Shown: positions 1 through 10,099, counted from the first letter of the stretch. The stretch is DNA of 64,000 bases from Leptospira tipperaryensis (GCF_001729245.1 NZ_CP015217.1:615501-679500), one strand, 5' to 3'. The notes: generated by a model not told the origin, from the sequence alone. Numbers and translations: made by a program.

Positions 1-1
1 A

Positions 2-1192
2 GTGATTGTGTCAGCGATCCTAATTCTAACGGCGTTCGTTTTCTGGCCGGAAGAGAATGGCGGTTCTTGGTTCCAATCCGAGGCTGAAAAAAAGGAAAGA
101 GCGGAAAGGATGGCAAGAAATTCTCCGCCGGGCGGTTCCGGTTCTTCTTTTGAAGGGGACAATAGCGGAGGATCTTTGCAGGATATAGACGATTCTATTC
201 CTATCGAAAGAATATTAGAAGATTATAAAGAATGGTCTCAATATCCTCCGAGTTCGAGACCGCTTACCAAGTTCAATGAAGATTTGATTCGACCGTCTTT
301 CATTCAGACGACTGCGATTCCGATGGTGGATACTGCGGACTCAAAAGAACCGAACGGTTACAGTTGTCAGTTGCAGCCTTTGACCTGGGCCGTCATCGGT
401 TCTCAGGATCATATGAGAATTGTTTTTGATTGCAGGGGACCCGAAGGAAAAAGAATTCCGATCGAGATCAAAGGTTCTCGGATGTGGAGAGAATTTGACG
501 GCGAGAAGTTCGGAACCTTGAGCCCCGACGTCGGAGATAACGGAGTCAACGGAGACGATGTCGCCAAGGACTTACTCTACACGTTTCAGTGGAAACCGAC
601 TCAGAAAGACTGGGGTGATATGATTCTCGAAGTTGACTTTCGTTACGGGCCGGGTTATAAAAAAACAGGAAAATTGAATACTTCATTCTATTCTTCTCCC
701 GGGAAACCCGCCGAGTTAAGCGGAGCGTTTTCGGATACGACGAGCGACGGTTCTCTTGTGGTTCGTGTAGGAATCAACGTTTATACCGCAGGCAATTATC
801 ACGTGGAAGCCAATCTAAAACACGCTGAAACGGGAGAATATATAGCTTGGGCGACTTTTGATTCTAAACTTCCTTCCGGTTACGGAGAGGCCGAATTCTT
901 ATTTTATGGTAAGTTGATTCGAGATTCCGGTCTGGACGGTCCTTACGTGATCACTGACGTAAGAGGACATAGAGTGAATCTCGCGGTCGATCCCGAATGG
1001 TTTAGCCAAGGAGACGCCGGATTAAAAAAGATCCAAGCCGCGAGAACGACCGAGCCGGATCGAGAACTGATTCTTCCCTATAAGGATTTTTTTAAGACGA
1101 AGTTTTACGACGTGAAACAGTTTACATCGAAGATCTGGGATAGCAATGAAAAACAGAGAAGGATCAAAGAGCTGGAGAGTATGGAAAGATAG
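2..1192 (+). CDS. Unrecognised membrane-anchored protein, start possibly outside the window
   Basis: The frame opens with a GTG at the second base of the window, so the true start may lie upstream. The first residues form one hydrophobic segment (VSAILILTAFVFW), followed by a charged and Gly/Ser/Pro-rich linker (about residues 25-60). The rest looks beta-rich, with many aromatic and glycine residues, which suits a single-pass protein with its body outside the membrane. The C-terminal 30 residues are charged and helical. I recognise no domain or catalytic motif. It is probably a Leptospira-conserved hypothetical, judged only from style. A rho-independent terminator follows about 80 bases downstream. 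Confidence 0.7.
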   Translation: MIVSAILILTAFVFWPEENGGSWFQSEAEKKERAERMARNSPPGGSGSSFEGDNSGGSLQDIDDSIPIERILEDYKEWSQYPPSSRPLTKFNEDLIRPSFIQTTAIPMVDTADSKEPNGYSCQLQPLTWAVIGSQDHMRIVFDCRGPEGKRIPIEIKGSRMWREFDGEKFGTLSPDVGDNGVNGDDVAKDLLYTFQWKPTQKDWGDMILEVDFRYGPGYKKTGKLNTSFYSSPGKPAELSGAFSDTTSDGSLVVRVGINVYTAGNYHVEANLKHAETGEYIAWATFDSKLPSGYGEAEFLFYGKLIRDSGLDGPYVITDVRGHRVNLAVDPEWFSQGDAGLKKIQAARTTEPDRELILPYKDFFKTKFYDVKQFTSKIWDSNEKQRRIKELESMER

Positions 1193-1270
1193 GAATCTAA
1201 TTTAGGAAACTGGAATATTCTTCTTTTTAGATGGATTTAGAGTTCGATGAGATTGAATCGGATTCTCGCG

Positions 1271-1306
1271 AACTCCGCTCCCCATAAAGAGCGGAGTTTC
1301 TTTTTT
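1271..1306 (+). terminator. Rho-independent terminator after the first gene
   Basis: A 10-bp perfect stem (AACTCCGCTC at 1271-1280 and its complement at 1289-1298) with an 8-base loop is followed by a T-rich tract at 1299-1306. The T tract lies on the plus-strand side only, so it would end the plus-strand gene. The minus-strand hydrolase ends at 1319 facing it. Confidence 0.85.
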
Positions 1307-1318
1307 AGGATGGAAGAA

Positions 1319-2140
1319 TTATCTCCAACCTTCGTTTTTCAGTTCACTGTGATTCAGATACAATCCAGAAGCGCCAACGGAAGGAGCTCTCGTGTGTCCT
1401 TGAAACTGAGTGTAAGTTACATTCGAGTTAAAAGGCCAGATCCCTTCGCTCTGAGTCAAAGACGCCTGGCACTGGCTCAGTCCACCGGCTTTGTTATAAG
1501 CGCAAGAGGAGTGATACGCAACAGCGTAGTCGTCTTCGCCCGGAAGGATCAGAGATGCGCCTGCCATTCCTTTATATCCCGGAACCTGATAGATGGTAAC
1601 TCCCGCGGTGTTGTTGTGGTTGTAAGCACCTCTCGCTGTGGAAACGATAAGAGCCTTGTCCATCGAATTTCCGGCAAAACCAAAAGTTGCACCGTTCAAT
1701 GCGGACGCCAATTCAGAACCACCGGAAGCGGCTGCAAGCGCGGTTACTTTTGTGAAATTGTAACCTTTGCTGGAAGCGCTTGCTCCCAGGTTTGCGAGCC
1801 AGTATTCAGTCACGTAACAACCCGCGCTATGGCAAACGATTTTGCAGGAATTGGTTCCTTTGCAATATGTGTTCACTACAGTCGTAAAGTTGGTTTGTGC
1901 TCTCGCCGTTCCATAACTTCTTGGATCCGAAGTTCCGTCGTATCCAACGAAAACTTTCGCTCCAGAAACAGAATTCACACTTGTTCCCCAGTAGTTGTTT
2001 ACGTCGGTCGTTCCAGTGCCGTTATGATTCTGATCAGACTTCCCGTGAACAAACACGGTGTAAGTCTGAGCAGACAAGGATCCTGCCATAAACAGGGCAC
2101 AAAAAATCAACCCAACGCTCTTCGTTTTTTTCATTTTCAT
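1319..2140 (-). CDS. Secreted alpha/beta-hydrolase (lipase-like)
   Basis: The N-terminus is a Sec signal peptide: lysines, a hydrophobic core (VGLIFCALFMAG) and a likely cut after SLSA. The mature protein starts with a strand leading into FVHG, the usual oxyanion-loop region of alpha/beta hydrolases. It has a nucleophile elbow CHSAGC, where the small residues around Ser fit G/C-x-S-x-G, and a late GHTR that may hold the catalytic His. It is probably an exported esterase or lipase; the substrate is unknown. Start choice: a GTG three codons upstream sits only about 3 bases from the AGGAG, whereas the ATG at 2140 is about 11 bases away, so I chose the ATG. Several cysteines suggest disulfides outside the cytoplasm. 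Confidence 0.75.
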   Translation of the reverse strand: MKMKKTKSVGLIFCALFMAGSLSAQTYTVFVHGKSDQNHNGTGTTDVNNYWGTSVNSVSGAKVFVGYDGTSDPRSYGTARAQTNFTTVVNTYCKGTNSCKIVCHSAGCYVTEYWLANLGASASSKGYNFTKVTALAAASGGSELASALNGATFGFAGNSMDKALIVSTARGAYNHNNTAGVTIYQVPGYKGMAGASLILPGEDDYAVAYHSSCAYNKAGGLSQCQASLTQSEGIWPFNSNVTYTQFQGHTRAPSVGASGLYLNHSELKNEGWR

Positions 2141-2149
2141 TCTCTTCAC

Positions 2150-2537
2150 TATTCTCCTGATATATAAATTAGGAAGGAGTCCGCTGCATTGTTCAGAACT
2201 TAGGCAAGTTTAGTCAAGTCCAAGTGGAATCTTTTTTAAATAACGGATAGAATAAAAACTTTCATCTTATTTTTTGATTTTTTGAGTTCGTTTCTTTTGG
2301 TTTACGAAGAACGTCGTTAGTTAACTTGAATTTTGTTTCCGAGAATGAGTTGAAAAGGAATTCTGAGTTAACAATCAGTCTTCAATTGGAAAAGCGTGTC
2401 TTTTGAATCTCATTTTTGTTAAGCGAAATGAAGAATTTATTATGTTCTTTTGAATTCCTTATAACCAACGATGAAAAAGGATGGAGAATTTTAAATCGAT
2501 CCGTAAAAAAGGGAGAATTCCATTTTAGTAATAGAGT
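2150..2537. other. Intergenic stretch with no gene seen
   Basis: This AT-rich gap of about 390 bases lies between the starts of the hydrolase and the end of the radical SAM gene. It should carry the hydrolase promoter near 2160-2200 on the minus strand. I see no strong hairpin, repeat or convincing small ORF. Confidence 0.5.
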
Positions 2538-3611
2538 TCAAAGTCCGGGGAAAAGATTTTCTCCTTTTGTTAAGCGAAGTCGATAGATTTCCGGAATTCG
2601 AAATAATTCTTTGTTAAGAGACATCGAATCGTTTAGTTCTAATCTTTTTCTGGAGATTTGAAATCGTTTCCAGAGCATTTCCGCGTAAGGTCCGGTTCCT
2701 ATCATTCTACTCGAATAATCGGAATCATAGAGTTTGCCACCTCTTGCTTGTCGGATTAAGTTTTCTACTTTTTCCTTTTTAAGAGGGTAATTCTTTTCCA
2801 ACCAATCCAAAAAGAGAGGCGCGACTTCGAATGGGAGTCTCAAAAAGACCATTCCCGCTGATCTGGCTCCGGATTCTTTTGCCGCTTGAAGGATCGTTTC
2901 GAGTTCGTTATCGTTTAGGCCGGGGATCATCGGAGCAGCCAATACTCCGGTAGGAACTCCAGCATCGGAAAGTTTACGGATGGAATCCAATCTTCTTTCC
3001 GGACTGGCTGTTCTTGGTTCCATTTTTTTCCAGAGTTCCGAATCCAGAGTGGTAAGGCTGATAAAAACTTTTGTTAAATTCTGAGACGCCAATGTTTCGA
3101 GAAGATCTAAGTCTCGGGTTATGAGATACGATTTTGTAGTGAGAGTTACCGGTTGTCGAAACTCTATAAATACTTTGAGGAGTTCCCGCGTGATTTCCAA
3201 TTTTCTTTCGGTTGGCTGGTAGGCGTCGGTGGCTCCCGCGAGCTGAATGGTTCGAACTTCCCCTTTTTGTTTTGAGAGATACTTTCTCAGAAGTTCGGGC
3301 GCGTTTCTTTTTGCAAAAATCTTGGTTTCAAAGTCGATACCGGGAGAAAGATCCACGTAGGCGTGATTGGGCCGAGCGTAACAGTAAATACAACCGTGTT
3401 CGCATCCTCTGTAGGGATTGATGGACCGAGTAAAGTAAAGATCCGGACAATCATTTTCCGACACGATTGTCTTTGCGTGTTCCTCGAAAAGTATGGTTTT
3501 GGGTGAAGGAAGTTCTTCCCAATACTCAGGATCTCTTTCCCGTGTGATAGAATCAAACCGTCCGGAGATTTTCGATTCCGTGCCTCGGTTGAATTTTCTC
3601 TGTTCCATCAT
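2538..3611 (-). CDS. Radical SAM protein of the PA0069/Rv2578c (SplB-like) family
   Basis: About 357 residues from the chosen start. The cluster motif C-x3-C-x2-C is at residues 70-77 (RGCEHGCIYCYARP). This form, preceded by NPYRGC and followed by YARP and a His, is typical of the SPL-like radical SAM family often labelled PA0069. Downstream segments such as TDAYQPTE and TKS fit the SAM-binding barrel. Family members bind a 4Fe-4S cluster and cleave SAM; the substrate is not known, and relation to spore photoproduct lyase is only structural. The frame is open further upstream to 3659, but the MMEQRKF start precedes the conserved RGTESK/RFD opening and is preferred. It is divergent from the copper operon. 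Confidence 0.85.
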   Translation of the reverse strand: MMEQRKFNRGTESKISGRFDSITRERDPEYWEELPSPKTILFEEHAKTIVSENDCPDLYFTRSINPYRGCEHGCIYCYARPNHAYVDLSPGIDFETKIFAKRNAPELLRKYLSKQKGEVRTIQLAGATDAYQPTERKLEITRELLKVFIEFRQPVTLTTKSYLITRDLDLLETLASQNLTKVFISLTTLDSELWKKMEPRTASPERRLDSIRKLSDAGVPTGVLAAPMIPGLNDNELETILQAAKESGARSAGMVFLRLPFEVAPLFLDWLEKNYPLKKEKVENLIRQARGGKLYDSDYSSRMIGTGPYAEMLWKRFQISRKRLELNDSMSLNKELFRIPEIYRLRLTKGENLFPGL

Positions 3612-3735
3612 GGATTTTCTCAAATTCGAGTATTTACTATTTATAAAATAAGTAAACAAAAATTAAGTATTCTTACCTTTTGAAAAGACTAAATAATTCG
3701 AGAAAGAAATCCGTATTTTTTTTATTCACTTTTGA

Positions 3736-3772
3736 TATAAAATTCGTCTATAGTATAGGGGGGTATAGTATA
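3736..3772 (+). promoter_or_regulatory. Copper-operon promoter and CsoR/FrmR-type operator
   Basis: A possible -10 box TATAAA lies at 3736-3741. It is followed at 3749-3772 by two copies of TATAGTATA flanking six Gs. A G-tract between AT-rich arms is the known operator form of CsoR/FrmR-family repressors. The last bases run into the ATG at 3772, and the G-tract (3758-3763) sits about 8 bases before it, where a Shine-Dalgarno would be. Operator, ribosome site and start codon therefore overlap. This implies autoregulation of the whole operon. Confidence 0.75.
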
Positions 3773-4059
3773 TGAAACCGAAACACAAACTACATTCGGA
3801 TCCTAAGACAAAAGAAAGTTTAACCTTGAGGCTCAAAAAAATAGAAGGGCAGATCCGAGGAATCCAGGGAATGATTGAAAGGGACGAATACTGTGACGAC
3901 GTTCTAAATCAATTGTCTTCCGCAAAGTCAGCGTTAGACGGAGTTTCAAAAACTCTTCTAAAAAGCCATATTGAAACCTGCGTCGTAGAAAGATTTAAGG
4001 AGAACGATCCCGCGATCTTGAATGAGTTTATGACTACGGTTGACCGCATTCTTAAATAA
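3772..4059 (+). CDS. csoR: CsoR/FrmR-family metal-sensing repressor
   Basis: 95 residues, the usual family size: an all-helical DNA-binding repressor released from DNA by Cu(I) or another thiol ligand. Residues Cys41, His66 and Cys70 (YCDD, SHIETC) match the C-H-C copper triad of CsoR. FrmR-type formaldehyde sensors share the fold but differ in ligands, and the adjacent copZ and copA argue for copper. It opens the operon, directly behind its own candidate operator. The gap to the chaperone gene is only 18 bases. Confidence 0.88.
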   Translation: MKPKHKLHSDPKTKESLTLRLKKIEGQIRGIQGMIERDEYCDDVLNQLSSAKSALDGVSKTLLKSHIETCVVERFKENDPAILNEFMTTVDRILK

Positions 4060-4077
4060 ATCTTGGAGGAATGAATC

Positions 4078-4287
4078 ATGAAAGAAATTAAATTAACAGT
4101 CGAAGGAATGACCTGCAACCACTGTCAGCACACGATCGAATCCGCGTTAAAGGAAATCGGTCTTTCATCCAAAGCGAGCTTGGCAAATAAGGAAGTCGTT
4201 TATCAAGGAGAAGGTACGGAAGAAGAATTATCCAAGGTCAGAGCCGCGATCTTGGAAGAAGGATATACGCCGGGTGCCGTTCAATGA
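4078..4287 (+). CDS. copZ: CopZ-type copper chaperone
   Basis: 69 residues forming a single heavy-metal-associated domain. The metal site MTCNHC is at residues 11-16. Family role: carries Cu(I) in the cytoplasm and hands it to the CopA pump or to CsoR. The stop overlaps the copA start by 4 bases (ATGA), which indicates translational coupling. A GGAGG precedes the ATG. Confidence 0.9.
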   Translation: MKEIKLTVEGMTCNHCQHTIESALKEIGLSSKASLANKEVVYQGEGTEEELSKVRAAILEEGYTPGAVQ

Positions 4288-6518
4288 GCGCGCTCGTTCA
4301 AACTGAATCCTCCGACTCCGGAATTACGCTCGACTTGATCGGAATGACCTGCGCCAACTGCGCTCTCCGAATCGAGAAAGGTTTAAAAAAAGTTCCGGGA
4401 GTCAAGGACGCGAGGGTCAACTTCGCGATGGAAACCGCAAAGGTTGAATTTTCATCTCCGGTTTCGGAAGAAGCCTTATTGGATAAGGTGGATTCTCTCG
4501 GATACAGAGCGCTCGTTCACGAAGATATAGTCATTCATGGAGAGGCGGAAAAAGCCCACGAAAAAGAATTTAAAAAACTCAAATTCAGGCTTCTAACTTC
4601 CGCTTTGTTTTCTTTTCCATTGCTTTTGGCGATGGTCGGACATTTTGGGGAAAACAAACTTTCCGAATATTTGCATTTTCTAATGAACCCTTGGCTTCAG
4701 TTCGCACTGGCGACTCCGGTACAGTTTTGGATCGGTTCCTCTTTTTATCTGGGTGCTTTTCGATCGCTTAAGAACGGCGGGGCGAATATGGACGTCCTCG
4801 TGGCTTTAGGAACTTCCGCCGCCTATTTTTACAGCTTAAACCAATCGTTTCTCTCTTTGGAAGAACACCATCATGGAGAAATTTTTCTCTACTACGAAAC
4901 TTCCGCGGTCTTAATCACTTTGATTTTATTCGGAAAATTCTTAGAACATCTCGCGAGAGGAAAATCTTCGAAAGCGATTCAATCTTTGGTCGGGCTTCAA
5001 CCAAAGACCGCAAATATCATTCGCGAAGATGAAATTCAGGAAATCCCATTGGCGGCCGTGAGAACCGGAGATTTACTTCTCGTAAAAGTTGGAGAAACCG
5101 TTCCCGTAGACGGAATTGTGGAAGAGGGAAATTCTTCTATCGACGAATCGATGTTAACCGGTGAAAGCATCCCGGTTGAAAAGAACATCGGCAGTTCTTT
5201 GTTTGGAGGTTCGCTTAACAAAAACGGAGTTCTCAAACTCAGGGCTTCGAAGGTCGGAAAGGATACTCTTTTATCCGGAATCGTGAGGGTCGTCCAAGAG
5301 GCTCAAGGATCCAGAGCGCCTATTCAGAGGATTGCGGATCGTATTTCCGGAGTGTTTGTTCCGATCGTGATTGTTATCGCCGCCATTACTTTTGCTCTTT
5401 GGTATTTTTGGATCGAACCTGGAATTTTTGCAGGAGCTTTAGAAAAGGCTATTGCCGTTTTAGTCATCGCTTGTCCCTGCGCTCTCGGCTTGGCTACGCC
5501 CGTTTCCATCTTAGCGGGTTCCGGAAAGGCGGCCACACAGGGAATTTTATTCCGGACCGCAGAAGCATTAGAAATTGCTCATAAAGTAAACACAGTGGTC
5601 TTTGATAAAACCGGAACCTTGACCCATGGAAAGCCGATCCTTAAAAAGATCGATGTTGTGAAATCGAGTGATGAGAATCAGCTCCTTTTGCTTGCTGGTT
5701 CCGCAGAACAAAATTCGGAACATCCGCTCTCAAAGGCAATCGTAGATTCCGCGAAGCTCAGAGGACTTGTCCTACCGATTCCAGAAAAATTTGAAACGAT
5801 TCCGGGCGGAGGTGTTTTTGCAATCGTGAACTCAAAGGAAATTCTTTTGGGAACGGATCGTCTCTTTAGAGAAAAGGGAATTCCATTGGATCAAACTCTT
5901 CTCGATTTAAAGATTCAGAGAGAAGCGGAGGGAGCGACGGTGGTTCATCTCGGTGTGGATGGAGTTCATAGCGCCATTTTTTCTCTCGCAGATACCGTCA
6001 AAGATTCCACTCCCGCTTCGGTCGCAAGGTTGAAGGCTCTGGGAATGGACGTTTATATGATCACCGGCGATAACGAAAGGACCGCAAAGGCGGTGGCAAA
6101 GACTTGCGGGATTGATCACGTTCTTGCGGAAATTCTTCCGGAAGGGAAGTCAAAGGAAGTGAAGAGGCTTATGGATTCCGGTAAGGTCGTTTCGATGGTA
6201 GGCGATGGGATCAACGACGCTCCTGCATTAGCAGTTGCTAATTTAGGAATTGCGATGGGGACCGGAACCGACATCGCGATGGAATCTTCGGACGTGGTGA
6301 TTATGAACGGAGATCTATCTTCGATTGCGAATGCGTTCTTGATGAGTCGAAGAACCGTATACAATATTCGTCAAAATCTTTTCTGGGCCTTGATCTACAA
6401 CGCGCTCGGAATTCCTTTTGCCGCGGCCGGTTTTTTAGCTCCTTGGATTGCGGGCGGGGCGATGGCGTTTAGTTCCGTTTCCGTGGTTCTCAATGCGCTT
6501 CGATTGCAAAGAAAGTAA
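4284..6518 (+). CDS. copA: Copper-exporting P1B-type ATPase
   Basis: 744 residues, the normal length for a one-HMA CopA. In order: HMA domain with MTCANC (21-26), transmembrane segments, actuator domain with the TGES loop, the CPC metal-transport motif at 397-399, the phosphorylation motif DKTGT at Asp441, GDGINDAP, and C-terminal membrane helices. It pumps Cu(I) from the cytoplasm using ATP. A His-rich outer loop (EEHHHGE) sits between early helices and may bind leaving copper. It is the last gene of the csoR-copZ-copA operon. Confidence 0.95.
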   Translation: MSALVQTESSDSGITLDLIGMTCANCALRIEKGLKKVPGVKDARVNFAMETAKVEFSSPVSEEALLDKVDSLGYRALVHEDIVIHGEAEKAHEKEFKKLKFRLLTSALFSFPLLLAMVGHFGENKLSEYLHFLMNPWLQFALATPVQFWIGSSFYLGAFRSLKNGGANMDVLVALGTSAAYFYSLNQSFLSLEEHHHGEIFLYYETSAVLITLILFGKFLEHLARGKSSKAIQSLVGLQPKTANIIREDEIQEIPLAAVRTGDLLLVKVGETVPVDGIVEEGNSSIDESMLTGESIPVEKNIGSSLFGGSLNKNGVLKLRASKVGKDTLLSGIVRVVQEAQGSRAPIQRIADRISGVFVPIVIVIAAITFALWYFWIEPGIFAGALEKAIAVLVIACPCALGLATPVSILAGSGKAATQGILFRTAEALEIAHKVNTVVFDKTGTLTHGKPILKKIDVVKSSDENQLLLLAGSAEQNSEHPLSKAIVDSAKLRGLVLPIPEKFETIPGGGVFAIVNSKEILLGTDRLFREKGIPLDQTLLDLKIQREAEGATVVHLGVDGVHSAIFSLADTVKDSTPASVARLKALGMDVYMITGDNERTAKAVAKTCGIDHVLAEILPEGKSKEVKRLMDSGKVVSMVGDGINDAPALAVANLGIAMGTGTDIAMESSDVVIMNGDLSSIANAFLMSRRTVYNIRQNLFWALIYNALGIPFAAAGFLAPWIAGGAMAFSSVSVVLNALRLQRK

Positions 6519-6681
6519 ATTATGAAACTATAATATTCTCAGGGCTGATCAGAATTTCGGTCATGAGAATGTCTTTTTCGAACTTAATGATGATTCTGTT
6601 AGTGTTTCGGTTGAAATCAATGTAAGCATTCCAAATTCTTCTGGACTTTATTAAGCATCTTGTGATTGTTCTTCTCTTATC

Positions 6682-8433
6682 ATGAATCAAGTTCAATTTC
6701 ATATAAAGTTCAAGCTTTTAGTATTTTTTATAGCCGTTTTGATTCTTGGAAGTTGTAAATCTATTCCGAATCAAAGTTCTATAAATCAATCTGAAAAATC
6801 GAATCCGAACTTAAAGTTTTTTGATTCAATTTTGAGAGCCGTCGATCGCTATTATTTAGATCCAAGTCGAGTGAATTTAAAATTCGGCTATATTGAAGCG
6901 GCCAGCGAAGCCCTTTACTCGATGCCAAGTCCGTTGATTCTCATTCCGGATGCTTCCGAGTTTGCAAAAATCTGCGACGAATCCGGACCTGGTTGTATAA
7001 GATTCCTTCCAACGGATCCGTTCTTTGCAATTGATCCGAGGCATTCCGCAAAGAATTTGGACATTTCTCAATTCGGATTAGAACGAAACGACGCAAAGTC
7101 CCGCTCTAAGATCGATATTGCTTGGGAGAAACAAAATTTCGGAAGAGCTGATTTTCTACGAGTTATGAATTTTATAGAAGAGAAAATTTCGTTTTACGAT
7201 TCTCCACAATATAGATCTGAAAGAGGTATTCGCTCTTATGATTTAAGGCGCGCCTATGCGGCCGCGGCAAGCGGATTTATTTCTACTTTAGATTCAGGTT
7301 CGGCTCTTTTTTTAAGGTCTGATTTTGATACAAAAGAAAACGAAAAAGATAACGCCGGCATCGGCGTTGTAATCAGCAAGATGCATAACGGTGAAGTTAG
7401 AGTTGAACAAACGATTGCCGGTTCCGGAGCTCGAAAAGTCGGGCTTCTTCCGGGAGATATAATTTTAAATATCGATGATATTCCCACACGTGCTAAAACT
7501 CTTAATTCTGTTATTTCAAGTTTAAAAGGTCCTAAGGGGACGATCGTAAAGGTTTCTATTCGCCCCTTTAACGAAAAATCAATCCGAGAAATCTTAATCC
7601 AAAGAGATATTGTTAATATTGTGAATGTTTCAAGTTCGCGCTTGGGAAAAAACAAAGACATCGGATATATTAAAATACTCAGTTTTTCTAAAACGGATAC
7701 TTTAAATACGGATAAAGATATTGTGTCCAATTTTAAACAACTCCAAAAGGATGCGGAAATTAGTAAAATACCTTTAAAAGGTTTGGTTATAGATATTAGA
7801 AATAATTCAGGAGGATATCTACATCAATGTATCGACAGCGCCGATTTATTTTTATCCGAAGGACTGATCGTAAAAACTCAAATGCGCGTTAAAGCTGAAG
7901 AATATAAAGCAAATTTATATTCCCTCGACGCGCCTCCGATTTTTATACTAGTAAACTCTCGAACCGCGTCAGGGGCAGAATTGTTTGCGGAAGCGCTTAG
8001 GGAAAATGGAAAAGCGTTTGTTTTAGGCGAAATCACACATGGGATTTCAAGTATTCAAAATATTCTACCTATTCCAGAGGATGACGAATATCTAATCAAA
8101 CTCACTTCCGCGATGTTTTCAACCCCGTCCGGAAACAAGTTACAGTTAAAGGGTTTAAGTCCGGATATCTTGGTTTCTGAAGAAGTAGATGGAAGTTTTC
8201 CGGAACGATATCGGGAAAAAAATAAATGGAGACGATTACCTGGCGGAATCGAATCGAATGCTTGGAGCCCGTCCGAATCAAGAAAGATGATATTAGCTGA
8301 AATGCGGAATCGAAAACCGCCGGAAGACATTAATCTAAAGGTAGGGGAGCAGGATTTATTTTTAGAACGTTCGTTGTTCTACGTGAATGGTATCTTGGAG
8401 TTGATGAATTCACAGAAGGAGAATTCGAGGTAA
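6682..8433 (+). CDS. S41-peptidase (CtpA-like) lipoprotein with an altered catalytic dyad
   Basis: 583 residues. Lipoprotein signal with LGSC at 22-25 (Cys25 lipidated), a PDZ domain at about 225-300, then an S41 peptidase core. Ser430 in SRTASGAE matches the nucleophile of carboxy-terminal processing proteases. The lysine that normally follows in G-E-x-T-x-G-K-G is replaced: the segment is GEITHGISS, with Ile455 at the Lys position. It may be inactive, or may use another base such as His453. Codon use is more AT-rich than in copA beside it, which hints at different ancestry. Processing of envelope proteins is the family role; its actual activity is uncertain. Confidence 0.8.
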   Translation: MNQVQFHIKFKLLVFFIAVLILGSCKSIPNQSSINQSEKSNPNLKFFDSILRAVDRYYLDPSRVNLKFGYIEAASEALYSMPSPLILIPDASEFAKICDESGPGCIRFLPTDPFFAIDPRHSAKNLDISQFGLERNDAKSRSKIDIAWEKQNFGRADFLRVMNFIEEKISFYDSPQYRSERGIRSYDLRRAYAAAASGFISTLDSGSALFLRSDFDTKENEKDNAGIGVVISKMHNGEVRVEQTIAGSGARKVGLLPGDIILNIDDIPTRAKTLNSVISSLKGPKGTIVKVSIRPFNEKSIREILIQRDIVNIVNVSSSRLGKNKDIGYIKILSFSKTDTLNTDKDIVSNFKQLQKDAEISKIPLKGLVIDIRNNSGGYLHQCIDSADLFLSEGLIVKTQMRVKAEEYKANLYSLDAPPIFILVNSRTASGAELFAEALRENGKAFVLGEITHGISSIQNILPIPEDDEYLIKLTSAMFSTPSGNKLQLKGLSPDILVSEEVDGSFPERYREKNKWRRLPGGIESNAWSPSESRKMILAEMRNRKPPEDINLKVGEQDLFLERSLFYVNGILELMNSQKENSR

Positions 8434-8467
8434 GCGTCCCCAGATCTTCTCCTAATTTCAAAGCTGA

Positions 8468-9088
<621 letters not shown>

Positions 9089-9181
9089 AAGACCAAACTT
9101 CTTCAATTGAAGAATCTTGAAAATTGAAATTCTTCGGTTCTAAGATTCTAAATAAAAACAAAATTACTTTTGTAAAGGATC

Positions 9182-10099
9182 TTAGTCTTTTACGGGCAGG
9201 AAAATTTCCATTCTATTGTCCAGGCGGTTCTCGCTGGTTAAAAATTTACGATCGAGAACATCCGGACCATTGAGTTGGAGCCCCGATTCCGGGAGCCATT
9301 TAAGATAGATTTGTTTCCAGGCCTCGATCGCCGGCTCCGGACCGTTTCCGAAAACTTCAAAAACGACGTATCTCGCGGGTGGAATATTCAAAAGTTGAAA
9401 TGGAGAATGTTTTGATTCGGAGTTTTTTTGTTTTGAGTCCTGGATTGAATCGTTTGAAGAATTTTTCATCACGTCGCATCCGATTAAAAACGGAAATTCG
9501 TAATTCTCTTCCCAATCCGAATATATTCCAAAAATAGAATATTCGTCTTTTCTGTTTTGAATCGAATTCCAGATTTTTTCGGAAACAAAACGATCCCAGG
9601 CGTTTGTGATATCGGTAAAGTTCTGACCGCCTTTCATCGTAGTTTGACCGGGAACGCCGAGTATATTCCATTCCATAACGAGGACGTCTTTGCGGCGAAC
9701 CTTGGCGACTTCTTCTCGGATTTCCAGAGGTCTTGGAGTAAGTTCGAATTTAGGAAGAAAGGAGAGCGGTCTTCCCGATTTCCTCGCTTCCGAAGGGGTG
9801 ATCTGATAGAGTTTTCGAAAGGCTCTCAAAAAGGATTCGGGGGATTCGTATCCGTGATCCAAAGCGATATCCAGAATATTCTTTTTCGAAAACAAGATTT
9901 CTTTTCCAGCTTCGGAAAGACGACGTTGACGAATGTATTCTTTTACCGAATAGCCGGTAACAAATCGAAACAATCTTTGAAAATACCAATGAGATACAAA
10001 GACAGATTCAGAAACCTTTTCCAAAGTCAGATTGGAAGCGAGATTTTTTTCTATAAAATCCAGAGAACTTCTGACTACGGACTCGGCTTCGTATGCCAT
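9182..10099 (-). CDS. AraC-family regulator with GyrI-like effector domain
   Basis: 305 residues. Residues 1-110 form the double helix-turn-helix of AraC/XylS proteins (second helix region DHGYESPESFLRAFRKLY). Residues from about 145 on match the GyrI-like small-molecule binding fold (MEWNILGVPGQTTMKGG, then FPFLIGCDV and PARYVVFEVFGNG). This Rob/SoxS-like layout usually senses hydrophobic compounds and drives efflux or stress genes. It starts 6 bases after the stop of the receiver-kinase gene on the same strand, so the two are probably cotranscribed. Confidence 0.85.
   Translation of the reverse strand: MAYEAESVVRSSLDFIEKNLASNLTLEKVSESVFVSHWYFQRLFRFVTGYSVKEYIRQRRLSEAGKEILFSKKNILDIALDHGYESPESFLRAFRKLYQITPSEARKSGRPLSFLPKFELTPRPLEIREEVAKVRRKDVLVMEWNILGVPGQTTMKGGQNFTDITNAWDRFVSEKIWNSIQNRKDEYSIFGIYSDWEENYEFPFLIGCDVMKNSSNDSIQDSKQKNSESKHSPFQLLNIPPARYVVFEVFGNGPEPAIEAWKQIYLKWLPESGLQLNGPDVLDRKFLTSENRLDNRMEIFLPVKD

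Noticed and set aside
1247..2167. 306-codon plus-strand frame opposite the secreted hydrolase
   Set aside because: It is an antisense shadow: the minus-strand frame has signal peptide and hydrolase motifs, while this one is Ser/Arg/Val-rich with no family likeness.
6520..6702. 60-codon minus-strand frame after copA
   Set aside because: It overlaps the S41 gene start and has no ribosome site or known family. A small real gene cannot be ruled out, but nothing supports it.
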